Below, in pieces: positions 35,129 through 47,339 of a stretch of DNA of 64,000 bases. The DNA is from Lolium rigidum. Its lineage: Eukaryota; Streptophyta; Magnoliopsida; Poales; Poaceae. Each line of letters begins with the position of its first letter. Positions within the stretch are counted from its first letter, which is position 1. The notes under the pieces are model-generated. The model had not been told where the DNA came from. It saw only the letters and a list, made by a program, of their open reading frames with translations, and did no database searches. The DNA lies in contig NC_061514.1 of the NCBI RefSeq assembly GCF_022539505.1, positions 37,167,769 through 37,231,768 of the forward strand, in the 5' to 3' direction. Both the position numbers and the translations under genes were made by a program.

Positions 35129-38100
35129 TGTCAACACCCGGATTTTTAAGTCTAGATGCCTATTATGCCATTCATCGCAATCCCAGGAATATTGTTTTTG
35201 CGAGACATAATAGATTGATATCACAACACATCATTCATTACAACATATAATTGTCTTACATAGAGGGATCACATGATCCAGTCTTAATACATCATAGTGG
35301 ATCTAGAGATCCTATTACAAGACACATACCGGAAGCAAAGTAACGGTTGTGGTCCATCTATTCCACAGGCAACTGTTGACGTCAGGAGTGATCCTAGTTG
35401 TCGTAGACGTCCTGATGTCCATCTTCCTCGTACTGCTGTTCTCCTTCATAGTCTGGCCATTTGAATAGCCAGGGACAAAGCCATGAGTACTTTAAAGTAC
35501 TCGCAAACTAATACTAATGTAAGCACTATCAACTATAGTAAGGGGGTGCTAAGCTCTAAGTTTATTTGCATAAAGCCAATTTTATTTCATAAGCATTTAG
35601 TAAAAGCCTCTTCATTTGCTAACTAACTCAAGTGGGAACATTAGTGTCATTCCCACAACTCTGTTGTGATTCAAGTCAAATTCACCATTCACCTTTCAAG
35701 TTCAAGTCACAGGTCATATGTCATATTTTTGAAAATTGTCTGATGACGGAACAGTATGGCCTATCCAATCGTCCGTAACCGTGGACACGGCTATTCGAAT
35801 AGTTCTACACTCTGCAGAGGTCGTACACTTGTGCCACAACATTTGCAATAATCCGTCGAGGTTAATCGGCCCCAATTTATCACACTCCGTGTGTGGACTA
35901 CCAACCATAACCTTTCACTTACATACCCTAGTATAGGCACCTCTCCCCATGAGCTTGGCCTCCCGGTGAAGACAAACGGTCGGCACGGGAACCGCACGAG
36001 GCTTGGGCCGGACAATTCACCTCATTCACGTCATTTCACATCATTTCTTATTTCTTTGGAGGCAGCCTTGGCATAACCCCGATGACGCTTGTTTAGAGGG
36101 AACCCATACTAAGATACATAAACTTCCAGTTAAGCCCTTACCCATAATCAGGTATTGTGGGGGTACTTGCAAAATTGGAATGGTATCGCATCCGAACCCA
36201 ACCATCAGTTTTTGTAAAGTTCACCATGTCATTCACAAGTCACATTCACCTTCAAAATCTTTCAACAGAATGACTCATCATTCAAAGTTTTTCCAAAGTC
36301 ATTTCATTTCACAAGTTCCCATCTAAAGTAGTCAATTTTATTTGTTAGCACTAGCAACTAGTCATGAGGGGTGCTAATTAACTAGCTTTGATTGTTCTAG
36401 GCTAACTTTGATACTCTTGTAGTATTCTATCTCTAGACCAAAGTTAACTATAAAAGCAAGTTATAATAATCAAAGTAAAAGCTTGTAAGAATAAAACTTG
36501 GGATGGGATCATGAAGCGTAAAGTAAATTGGTGAGTGTGCCTTGCTCTAGTAGAGCTTTGCACTTTGCAATAATATTAGCTTGCCTTGGTTGGTGTTGTG
36601 ATCAAAGTTCTCTTCTTCTTCCTCTTGGTAGAAAACCTCCTCCTCTTGATAGTCTCCGGTACTAGCGTCTATAAACGAATACGAGGATACAATCACCAAA
36701 CAATACTTATGGTCTAGACTAATCACACAAATGGTTCACACAAGCTATTCTAGCATTACCACATTATTAACATGTTGGTTGACTTTGTTTTCTTTTAAAG
36801 AAAAATAATTTCCTCTCATTACAAATACTCCCTCCATTTCAATTTATAGTGCCTATAGATTTTTTGCACGGTAATTAGCGCAACTCATTTTTTAACACAA
36901 AACCTCCTAAAGAGCCAAACCACGATCTCAGAAATACTCCCGATCTGCCGATCCCTCGATCCCGCTGTGGAGTCCTTTGCGGAGTAGGAGAGAAATAAGG
37001 AAAGTCAAAACAGAAACGGACGAGATATTGCAAATAAACACAGATATACTCTTATATTATGAAACAAATGCAGAAAATCTATAGGCACTATAGAATGAAA
37101 CAGAGGGAGTATTGATTAAGGTTTCTCTTTATTTCTTTGGAGAAATACTTTTCTCTCATTGAATCTTGTTTAAGATTTAATTTCCTCATATGATAATATA
37201 TGAACTCATGTTGACCAAGGTCAACACTTCATACTCATCATTTGGGAAAATGATTTAAATGAGGTGATGCACCTCATGCAATTTAATACCAACATAGTAA
37301 TGATTTAATATCATCAAATAATTCAATGTGAGAATTGATAGACCATGGTCTCTACCTCATGTAGAATTACTTGAGACTAAATGAGAAGGATACATCTCAT
37401 ATGATTCAATAATTAGTTGGAACAATTTAAATAGTACTATGGCAATCATTTAATATTCTCAAATAAAAACATAAGGGGTAATGAAGACTAATGTCATCAC
37501 CTCATGCATTTTAAATTCTACTTTGGTTTAAGATCCTCAAGTGAGAAAGTATGAGACCATGCAACAAGGGTCATCACATTACATCATACCACTTGGGAAG
37601 ATGATTTAAATGAAGTGCTACATCTCATAGATTTAAATTCCTACATTTGAGAATAATTTAAATGGGCTAGTAATGGCTACATAGCCATTATTTGATTCTA
37701 ACCCATGATCATATACAGTAACCATATCATATTTTTACATAAACAATTAGAGTATTTGAAAAGTGAATTATGAGAGTTGGAATCAACTCAAAAGCATGTA
37801 TGGTTGATTTTTAATAATTGTTTGAAGTTTGAAACGTTACTGCCTTGTTATTTTTACTATTCAAATTCTACAACATATTTTGATTTGAATCCAGTGTGGT
37901 TGGATGGGGCCTTTCATGAGATTTCTAAATATATAAAATTTATCAAAAATGACCGAGTAGATTTGAAGTTATTAAAGATTTGGCAAAGCATCTGAGAGCA
38001 AATCACAGAAAATAAATAAAACGAAATTTGAAATTAAACGGAGGGCGGGAACGGAGTTGGGCCGGCCTAGCTGCGGCCTGGGCCACGCATGCATGGTGCA

Positions 38101-40302
38101 TGCATGTCGGGTGCAGGCGGAGCACGCGGCGCGTCGGATCGGGATCCGACGGCGTTGGGCCGTCGTCTTCCTCCCGACGTTGCCAACTTGCGGGTGCCCT
38201 AACTCTCACCTCGGAGCTCGGATTGAGGCGGGGTTAGGTGCGTTGGAAAGGCCTTTCCAAGGGCTACAACTTTGGTGTAGGGCTCGAGGGCTATGGTGGC
38301 AAAAAATGGCGTCTTTGAGGGATGCCGCCGGTGGCCGTGGCGAGCTCTTTGCTTCGGTGTGCGGCAAGGAGGGAGAGAGGGAGGCTCTAGGAGGGAGAGG
38401 AGGATGCTGCTAGGTGGTGTGGTGTTTTCCAAGAGCAGGGGCACTGCTTATATAGGCTCCAGGGAAGGGAACGCGACGGGGCAGGCATGGTGGCGACGTC
38501 ACGGTGCACGTCGTGTGCAGGGCTCTCCGGCGTGGCTTTGGTGTCAGAGAGTGAGGTAAGGGGTAGTGGGTGACGCGCGTGCAGTGGCTGGATTGCAGGT
38601 GTAGTGTGCAGTGCACACGAGGACGAGGCCAACGTTGGCATCCTCGCGTCACGGCGTTGTCCTGTCGCGGGAGAGAGTCAACGGCCGTGTCTAGGAGTTG
38701 CGTGGGAGTGAGAAGAGTGTGGTGGCGCAGTGGGAGCAACTGGTTTGATGTGTGCACACAGAGAGACAAGGGTGGCCACGGGTGGGTGATCAAGGGGCAT
38801 GGCATGAGTGTGGTGGTCGATTCCTTGCTTTCCTCCACCAAGTACCATGTCTGGCAGGTGTCTAGGGTCCAGGGGACTGTAGATGACATGGTGAAAGGGA
38901 GGGAAAAGGGCCAGGGCATGTGGGTGCATGGTGGTGACCAAGTGGGTGGCATGGTCATGTTCTTGTCAAGTTGAGCAAGGTGCAGGGCTGGCAGGTGGAT
39001 GGATTGATGCTGAGGGGTGAGAGGAGGTTCCAGGGCAGCAGAGAAGGGCCAGGGTTGGACTTGGTCCAACCAAGAAATTCAGCATGGGCTTCATATTTGA
39101 TTCTGCTCACAAGGTGTTTGTGAAAATGGCTGCAAGAGAAATTTTGTTGAATTTCGGGAATTCCTTTGGTGGATCTCATTCATATAATCAGAGAGGTAGA
39201 ATGGAGGTGGTGGTGGTCAAATTGGTGTTGATTTGTAAAGTTTCAAATTGGGGGTGAATCTTCTCTTTATTTCAATGTCTGTACTTGCCTCCTCTATTCT
39301 GGTCAACCTAGGCAGAGTCAACCCTGATGGTCAACATCAAACTTGTTCATCTTGATGAGGTCTTGGAAGACATGGCAAGAGTTGGTCAAGGTTGGTTTAG
39401 GAAAAGTCAAAACCAGGGGTGCAAAGTGGGTAACATTTTATAAATGGGCAAAGTGACCATTATCTTATGTGAGTTGAACTTGCATTTTCCTTTGATTTGA
39501 TTCTGGTTTCTTTGATGCATTTGTGTTTGTTATTGATATATAAGTGTTTTACAACCAATGGCACAAGCCAAAGTGGCCTTGGTCGAAGATTTGCAAAAAT
39601 GGCTAAATGTGTATGTGAGTGAAAATGGGATTTTCTCCCAATTTGTTTTCTCTCTTTTTTATTTGATTTTTCTTGACTCCAAAGTGATTCTTACTAGTTT
39701 AGGAACATTTCCCAACCATTGAAACCATTCCAAAAGTTCTAGCTCAAAGATTTGTAGAAATGGCCACAACACATAAGAGGTGATGTATCAATTTTTCTTA
39801 ATCTTCTAAATTGTTTCCCTTGCTTTACTTGGGCAAGGTTGAGGGTCAATTTAGTGTTAGATTTGGTTTAGATATGGTTTCACACCATTTGGGTAAGGTA
39901 CAAGTGCATAGAACAAGAATTGGGTATTATGGCTATGTGTCACATATGCCTCTATGCATATGTGTCACATATGCCTCTATGCATATGTTGCATTTGATTT
40001 TTAATTTGACTAGGCTTGACCCAATTAATGTTGTTGAGGGTTGAAATGGTATATAGGAGTGATCCAACCATTCACCACAAGTCTTAGGATCAAGATCATC
40101 AATTTCACAAATTTGATATTTGCTCTCATATGCCTCTATGGCATTATTACTTCCTTTTTAAAAATCTTTTGTTTCACTTTGGATTGGGTTTGAGAAGTAC
40201 TAGACAAGGTTTATGAAGGTTTTCCAATCCTCTAAATAAAGTAGAAATGCCTAGGGTAAAGTTTTACAAAAATAGCCATAGGCACATATGCCTTTTTCTT
40301 AT
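35129..40302 (-). repeat. Second Tekay/Del-type LTR copy, truncated at its far end
   Basis: Collinear with 27698 to about 32580 with scattered substitutions and small indels. Differences include a 282 bp MITE at 36828, a lost ATTTA-rich bit near 37376, and a duplicated CACATATGCCTCTATGCATA unit near 39960. The last 200 or so bases of the LTR are missing because another element begins at 40303. The divergence shows that this is a real separate copy, not the same reads placed twice. Confidence 0.9.
36828..37109. mobile_element. Stowaway (Tc1/mariner) MITE
   Basis: The 282 bp element starts CTCCCTCCATTTCAATTT, and its inverted end reads CTCCCTCTGTTTCATTCT. The inverted match continues through TATAGTGCCTATAGATTTT on both sides. 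TA flanks both ends (36826-36827 and 37110-37111). The paired LTR shows the empty site, ATTACAAATATTGATT, at 29385-29400, so the insertion is proven by comparison. Noncoding; moved by mariner-type transposase in trans. Confidence 0.97.
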
Positions 40303-40339
40303 TGTTATCACCAGAATTTGGCCAAGTCAGAGGTGGGCC
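40303..40339 (+). mobile_element. Start of another LTR-like element, cut by gap
   Basis: Homology to the Tekay LTR stops and a TGTTATCACCAGAATTTGG start appears, in the style of a cereal gypsy LTR. Only 37 bases are visible before the N run. Identification is tentative. Confidence 0.45.
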
Positions 40340-40439
40340 NNNNNNNNNNNNNNNNNNNNNNNNNNNNNNNNNNNNNNNNNNNNNNNNNNNNNNNNNNNNN
40401 NNNNNNNNNNNNNNNNNNNNNNNNNNNNNNNNNNNNNNN
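40340..40439. other. Assembly gap (100 N)
   Basis: Exactly 100 Ns. To the left lies a retrotransposon start and to the right an exon of the RS-rich protein gene, so the gap must contain the rest of at least one element plus the 3' end of that gene. Confidence 0.99.
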
Positions 40440-43400
40440 AGAGTAACAGCATTACCTTTTCGCATTATCAGAAGGCTCGTCACTGGAAACACTCCCTCGA
40501 ACATATGAAGAACTCTCATTCCTAGTACGACTTCTCCCACTTGGTGATCGTGACCTTCTACTGCTGTGGCTAGCTGAGCTCCTTGTAATTTGCCTTGACC
40601 TATCGTCATTCCCATCATTTCCTTTCTCTCCTCTTCTATCAGCGGCATCTTTCTTTCCCTCTCTGGCGTCTTTCCGATATTCTTTGGCATCATCCCATCT
40701 ATCCGATCCATGTTTAGTATACCTGCCTGAGCCTTTTTCCTCTTTGTAACTACCTTTTTTATCAATACTTCCATGCACGCCATGTTTGTCACTATCACCA
40801 AACTTGTCAGATCTAGAAGATTCAGAGTCTTTTCCATTGCCAACCTTCACCTCTTTTTTAAAATCTTCCTCATGGCTGTTCCTTTCTAAGCGCCTGTGAG
40901 TGCTCTCCACATTATTATTGTTTTCAGAACGATGGCCGGAAGACGGCTTTCCATTCTTCAAATCTATCTCCGTGTGTCCATGTGCCTTTTCACTTGTTTT
41001 ATGAATCACACCCATCGGCTGAATAGAAGTTGTGGCTTCTCCATTCTGTGTGTCATGAATGCTTCGCTCTTTTCCGGATTCTGCGTTTGGCCTTCCTCGA
41101 GATCCTGCATCACTGGATTTATGATTGTCACCTGAAACACTTTGGACTGAAGCAATACTTTCACTATTGCCAGTGGGTTGTTCACCATCAAATTTTTTCT
41201 CGCCTACAGTGTGATTGTTCATCAAAGTCAATAAAGTATTCATAATTTAGAAACTTAATAAATTCTGGGAAACCATGTCCTGTGAGTGTTTGTCAAGAAC
41301 TTACTTTCTTCAGGATGAGCTGCACCAACTTCAATTTCAGATGATAAATTTGAAATTAAACTCTTACCATCACCTTCACCATCATCATCTTCATCATCTG
41401 AATCATAACTAGCAAGACCAAGAAGAGCACCTTTAGGAGAGCTTAACCCAGCACCATCAGAATGATCAGTAGAGCTAACACTGGTTGACTTAGCAGCAAC
41501 AACAACTTTAGCTGTGGTCTTGACTTTTGATTCTCTCAGATCAGGATCCTTTGAGCTAGAGAAACCAGTGATCTCATTCACTGAAAACAGATGCAATTAT
41601 CAGTAATGTAAGATATCTATTTACTTTATAATTTAATACAATTCACTCACTTTTATCTGATGAATCATCTTCATTCATAACTTTCGTCGCAATCTCATCA
41701 AAAAGATCATCCGTAACCTGGAAATGACAAAGAGAACAGAAGTAAGAAAATGGTATTATTGTTGTATTTCTTAGATTAGAAGTAAATGGCCTATTAAACC
41801 TAGTTGAATAACATCCATGCAAATAAATAACCTTTAGAAGAACTTCTGTCAACACACGCTTAATTTCATGGTTGATTGCTGCTGTCCGGGCCTTTTCGAT
41901 TTCATCCTGCAAATGTTTCAAGTCCAGTATGTCAATTATAAAGAGGGGCATGTTAATATCCAAGTTGAATTTGGAAAGGAAAAAAAAGAAGAATAAAGAT
42001 CAGCTCATTGTTCAACTATGTTTTCTGTTTATCCCCTGAGAAAAATACTCCCTCCATCCCTAGACACTAAATAGCATCTAGAATTCTAGATACATCCAAT
42101 TACTATCCAAAGTTAGATTTCCTTTAATTGATGTTGCTCCAAGCACAATACTCCCTCTGTTCTGATTTCGTCCACATTCTAGACCAAATTTTTGTTCCAT
42201 ATCAATAGACATTCTAGCTTTTAGTCAGCAAAAACACAGAAAACGAAGCAATCTTGCTCTCTCTTTTGGAAGGCACTATTTTCAATGTAGCTTGGATTGG
42301 TTAAAGTAGTACTAATAATAAATGCAGTACTAGTTGGTCTGATTTTTTGTCTAGGATGTATACTAAATCAGAACAGAGGGAATAGCTTTCAGTAACTAGC
42401 ACAAGGTCTAATGTTTCCACCGGATCCAAAAGAACCAAACAAGTTACAGACAGAAAAAAAAAATACACTCTGCTTTGGAAAATTAATTATAGGAAATAAC
42501 AGATTTGCTAATACAGTATGACAAGGAGCCTCGAGTCTCGAAGACTAGTAAAACTATCCAGGTTGATTCACTGACAAAACCAAACTAGGAAAGACTTGCC
42601 ACATGGCGTGCCATTTCTCTCACCATTATGAGATCCACTTGTTCTTCAGAAATCACTATATAACTAAACTTATAAAACTCAAATAAATATTTACGATGAA
42701 TTGTTTTGCTTCTCAAAGCCGCTAGGCACCTCCACTCAATCTAACAGCCCAACCATTAATCTAGGTCACTTTGATTTACAGATGTTGAACCAATAATTAT
42801 TCTGCATTTGAAGTCGTCGCGCTACTAATTTAGCTTTGAACTACTAACATGCACATGGTACTAGGCGTACTGAAATAAATCATTAGGGAGGAATTTTGCA
42901 TGCAAATGAATCACATTAAAGCAGATTAATAGCATGATAGGTACTGCACTAATGAGTAATAATAAATGGAGAAGAGCACCTCATCATCTTCATCATCTTC
43001 GATTGATTTAGCTGAACCAATGCTTCTGCTATCAGTTTCGTTAGCTATTTTTGGTGGTTCTGCAGCATCTTCAGATTCCATTGAATCAGAATTTGTCGAG
43101 TGTTGCACTGAAGCACTCACTGGAGTAGATTTTTTTTTTAGAAGTTCTTCTCGGAGCCAGTTAGGTACTGGAGGCTGGTACATAGTCAAACACGAGAGTC
43201 AGTTGAGTTTAAAGGATATGATGATTAGGAAGGGAAATGCATTGCCAGACACAACAAAAACCTACTTTCTTTGACCGTTCAGCGAATAAAGGGTTTGCAT
43301 CTGTGGGGAATGCTTCAGTTAGACTACCAACACCAAATACTGCAGGTGGAACATAGTTTGAACCAGAGAGTGCTCCAAAGAGTGGCCCAGTATGCAAAGA

Positions 43401-46400
43401 AGGATCCATCTGTAACGGAATAAAACATAAGCACCACTGTATCGATGATTTGAGAGATTATTACAGAGTAATAAACTACAGATATATAAACCTGTGGTGC
43501 TTGTGGTGGTACTGGAGCTTGAGGGTAAAATCCAAGTGAAGCAGATGGGCCCCATGATTGAGTTGATATTGCAGCTGTACCATGTTCAGACATTGCTGCT
43601 GGAACGGTAGAACTGATATTTATCGTTTGATGCACTGCCATATCAGGAGCTTTTCTGCTATCAAACTCCAAAGGTTGGTCACTGGGATCAGCCATCATCC
43701 TGTAAGACTGTACACCATGAGCAGGCACACTAGGAGGCCCTCGAGGAAATCCATCTTGAACTGATGGGGCAGTTAGAGATGGCTGAGCTTGTGGGCTTGG
43801 ATATTGATGCATAGCATTCCCATTACCTGTTATTACATGGCATAGTCAATCTTTTAATATCAAACCCTGAGCAGAATACATATCAGAATCAACCAAATGT
43901 AAAACAACCCCCGTCTAGTAATTAAGGATTTCAGCATGAATGTTTGCAGGAGACAAATATTCCATCTCTTCAACATGTCAATGGATGATGGATCAAATAC
44001 ATTTGTTTACCAATTTGAGCTGCAAGGAATTAAGAGCAACCTAGAAAAGCTACGCATGCTATACCACTGCATTCACCGAAAACTTGATATAATAAGTCAT
44101 TGGGAAAAGAAACACGAGCATCATGGTGCATGCAACCACCAATTAAGGATTTCAGCATGAATGTTTGCAGGAGACCAATATTCCAATATTCCATCTATTC
44201 AACATGTTAATGGATGATGGATCAAATACATTTGTTTACCAATTTGAGCTGCAAGGAATTAAGAGCAACCTAGAAAAGCTAGGTATGCTATACCACTGCA
44301 TTCACCGAAAACTTGATATAATAAGTCATTGGGAAAAGAAACACGAGCATCATGGTGCATGCAACCACCAATTTGTTTGGCACCTGCCTTATCCTGCTTC
44401 ATTTAAGACCAGCAAAAACAGATATATCCTACACACTGCCTCGAAATACTACATAAGTGGCTACAAGATCACGAGATAGAAAGTCCAACACACTGCCTCT
44501 AAAATCAGTGATGCTTTAGACTTTTCAGTCTTTCTGCAACTGAACTGAATCAGGGATAGACCTAATTATGACTCAGGCCACACAAGCAAATTAAATTGCC
44601 AAGCAAGGCATACCTGGAGCAGAAGAATAATTATAAGATACCTCCTGCTCATAGGTGGATGGAAATGGACCAAAATTCTTCAGTGGTGGCGCCATGGGAC
44701 CTCTATCTGCAATTTCATCTTCAGATCCATTCTGAAACTTACATATCCATCTGTAAAATATATTGAGCAAGAGCAACAAGACATGTTACCTTGCAAATAG
44801 TTCGTTTCCCTCTGTTGACCTGTCATTTGAAATGGCAACTGGTCGCTACTTGATTGAGGGATTGGTGGATGACCAGCTGGTTGCTGATACTGATCATTCT
44901 GACCATAATGGTGGGGTATTGCATGCTGCTGAATCTGGTGATTCTCTGTAACAACAGATTTAGCAGCAGCCCATTCCTTCGCCTTTGTGGCCCAATCATC
45001 CTCATTGGCAAGCCCTTCGAGTTGATTTGTTTTTAGAAATTTAACCGTCATAAGAAACTAGCAAATTTATTACTGCAAGGGACTTTTCTGCCCCAGGGAG
45101 CTTCTTTAAGCTGGCATACTATTGTATAGAACTAAAATTCCATTGTAAGTCGATTAACTAACAAAGTACAACTACATCAGAAACCAGTAATCACGACACA
45201 GCTTGGGAAGGACTGATTGTGTACTCAAGTAGATCAAAAGCAAAGGCATATGTAGGAAGGCACAATCATTAACAGGAACAGACAAGAAAAAAATAGAGTA
45301 GTAAAACCATCCAACCAACCCGAATAATGGTGGCACACAGGATAACTGAATAAATGTAGTTCAAAACATCAAAGGCATGCGCACTTCACAGTTATTTGAC
45401 AAACATCCCTATTCAATTTTGACGCAAATGTTGCGTCACAATACCCACGCATATCATTAATGATCCACATCACTACCAGCACAAGCTATGGAGCCTAGTT
45501 TGAAATACCTTGCCATATTCTCTATCTGAAAATTATATAGATATATAAAATAACATAGTCTTGGATTATATTGACAAACCTGGGTATCCATGGTTTTGAG
45601 CCCATGAATGATTCGGCCACGCCTGCAAAATAAGAAATGTCCAGTTGTCAAGTAACAAAACTTCATGTGCAATGGAAGAACCTAACAAATAAGCAAATGA
45701 AACAAGAAGTCGCAGGTAAATTGCTGCGAATGCCCAGCTGTACAAAGCGAAGGAGACAAGATGTTTAACTGTTTTGTCTAAGCCATTAATGATTTCCCAA
45801 AAAATTACAGAGCCAACCCCATAGGTCACATCTTCGCCAAAACAGTTCCTCACACTGACAATGTGACAAAACAAGCCCCTTATATAACCCACCCTCCGTC
45901 CACCATGGTACCAACACCGGACTACACCAAGCGCAAGCCTCGATAAAACGAGTGGGGTCACAAAACCACCACAATAAGTTTATAGTAGTACGATTCCCCT
46001 AAACCCTAGGACCGACGATGGGGCGTACGCTCCGAATTCTAACACAGCAATCAGCCGCAGATGTTCCTTCCTAATGGTTCACTGGTCATCAGTCATCTGT
46101 TCCAGAAACGTGGGGTGGGTAATGCCAACAACATACCTGTCCCGGCGGCGGAGGTGGGTAGCTCGGCGGCGGGGGCTGGGCCGCAGCGTGGTGAGGAGGC
46201 CAGGGGTTCCCGGGCGCGGGAGGCATCGGCGGGGGAGGGGGCTGGTAAGCGTACGACGGCGGCGGCTGAGGGTGTTGCTGGTGCTGGTGCTGGTGGTCGG
46301 GGGGCGGGGGGCCCCACTGGTGGTGCTGGGGAGGGTAGGGGTGGTACGGCGGCGCGGGCCCGGGGTGCCAGTGGGACGGAGGAGCGGGCTGCTGCGGCGG

Positions 46401-46451
46401 CGGCGCTTCGCCGGAGCCGGCGAAGCGGTGCTGGTGGTGGTACGCGTCCAT
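40440..46451 (-). CDS. Proline-rich, RS-type nuclear protein gene, 3' end missing
   Basis: Twelve exons read in one frame on the minus strand: 46451-46137, 45622-45580, 45525-45509, about 45057-44790, about 44706-44614, 43826-43492, 43409-43266, 43174-42980, 41906-41832, 41717-41651, 41580-41305, 41203-40456. They encode about 858 residues. The N-terminus is rich in Pro, His and Gln. A PPVPNWLREELLKKK motif follows, then a charged helical segment (EKARTAAINHEIKRVLTEVL, then TDDLFDEIATKVMNEDD), a DSDDEDDDGEGD acidic patch, and a long Ser/Arg/Lys-rich tail with RRSRSPSGRSRTR. RS repeats with polyproline suggest a nuclear role in pre-mRNA processing; this is inference. I do not recognise the family by name. 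Exon 12 ends in a donor site 16 bases before the N run, so at least one more exon is lost. The acceptors of exons 4 and 5 are the least certain. Confidence 0.85.
42151..42382. mobile_element. Stowaway MITE in intron 8 of the RS-type gene
   Basis: The 232 bp element has ends CTCCCTCTGTTCTGATTTCG and, inverted, TTCCCTCTGTTCTGATTTAG, flanked by TA at 42149-42150 and 42383-42384. The match of inverted ends continues to CTAGAC. A second, one-sided CTCCCTCC start at about 42049 looks like the remnant of another Stowaway copy just upstream. Confidence 0.88.
43921..44370. repeat. Tandem duplication in intron 5 of the RS-type gene
   Basis: Two head-to-tail copies, 43921-44141 (221 bp) and 44142-44370 (229 bp). 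They differ by a few substitutions and an 8-base ATTCCAAT-type expansion near 44181. The copies stop just where the similarity should if duplication was a single event. Each copy keeps a plus-strand open frame (antisense to the gene) of about 65-70 codons, but there is no evidence that it is expressed. Confidence 0.95.
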
Positions 46452-46459
46452 GGAGGCGG

Positions 46460-46640
46460 TCGGTCGGTCGGTCAGGCGGAGCGGAGAGGAGAGGAGAGGA
46501 AGGGGGCCGGCTGAGCCTGAGCTGCGTCTGCGTGCGTGTTGGTCCAAGTCTGGTGGGATTTGTTTTGCCGTGTACAGCCCGGATTGGCGACGGGCTAGTT
46601 GGGCCTGGCAGATCAAGTCAGCCCAATTATAAATGAAGAG
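46460..46640 (-). promoter_or_regulatory. Promoter region of the RS-type gene
   Basis: On the minus strand, TTTATAATT (near 46626-46634) could serve as a TATA element. Several TGGGCC/GGCCCA strings (about 46598 and 46650) resemble site II elements common in promoters of broadly expressed plant genes. The assignment is by position and motif only. Confidence 0.35.
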
Positions 46641-46729
46641 GGTTCGGGCCCAGCATCGCTATTCCATACATTTATACTTGTCAAAATCTAAAATTGTGCA
46701 TTTGCAGGTGCCCTATTTCAGTGTAAAAT

Positions 46730-47222
46730 GGAGCAAGGTCCACATGCTCCATTGTCGGAACAGGTTGAAGGAGACGCCCAAGTGGAAGATAGGCTACATG
46801 GCCTACAAGGAATGGCACACCTACGGTTCCCATCGATGACGAAGACGATGCCCCGGTTCAGAATGCGATTCCATCTCGTCCCAGGGGCCACAAATACGCT
46901 GAGGATGACCTCGTTCGCGAAGCGTCAGCCGTTGCCTTGAGCGAGAGGTTGTAGAAGATGATGGCCGCCTCTCAGAACGCCATGGCCGAGCGGGACGAGA
47001 ATAAGCGCCTGGAGAAGGGGGCCTCTGCATGCTACCTTCTACCTCCTGCTCACCAAAGAAGCCTATAGGTGCAAAGTTTTGACGCCGAGGCCAAAAGGTT
47101 TGACGTGGCAGCCAAGTGTCACACAGAGGACAACCTCATGCTCGCTGACTTGAGCATCATGGATGCCGCCCAATGTGCTTGATTCGAGAAGAAGGGAGCC
47201 GAGATCTGCCAACGGGACGCCT
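46730..47222 (+). pseudogene. NAM-associated/Myb-like protein pseudogene (transposon-related)
   Basis: Reading across frames gives HCRNRLKETPKWKIGYMAYK. An Arg-Pro-rich linker with RPRGHKYAEDDLVREASAVA follows, then a Glu/Lys/Asp-rich coiled region (AMAERDENKRLEKG, FDAEAKRFDVAAK). This order, a trihelix/Myb-like end followed by a no-apical-meristem-associated coiled domain, is that of the second protein of PIF/Harbinger transposons and its plant relatives. In-frame stops at about 46951 and 47066 and at least one frame change show that it is dead. The N-terminal Myb part is missing. Confidence 0.6.
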
Positions 47223-47339
47223 AATCGCTGCTTGTTTCTACCGAAAACATGCCAGCTCATAATTTCACCCGCTGTCAAGGTAATTATCCTTATTGCATGG
47301 TGATGGATGACGTGATATCATTATTATAGACTGACTGCT

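Noticed and set aside
46061..46636. Gly/Ala/Arg-rich plus-strand ORF of 191 codons
   Set aside because: It is the antisense of the proline-rich first exon of the RS-type gene.
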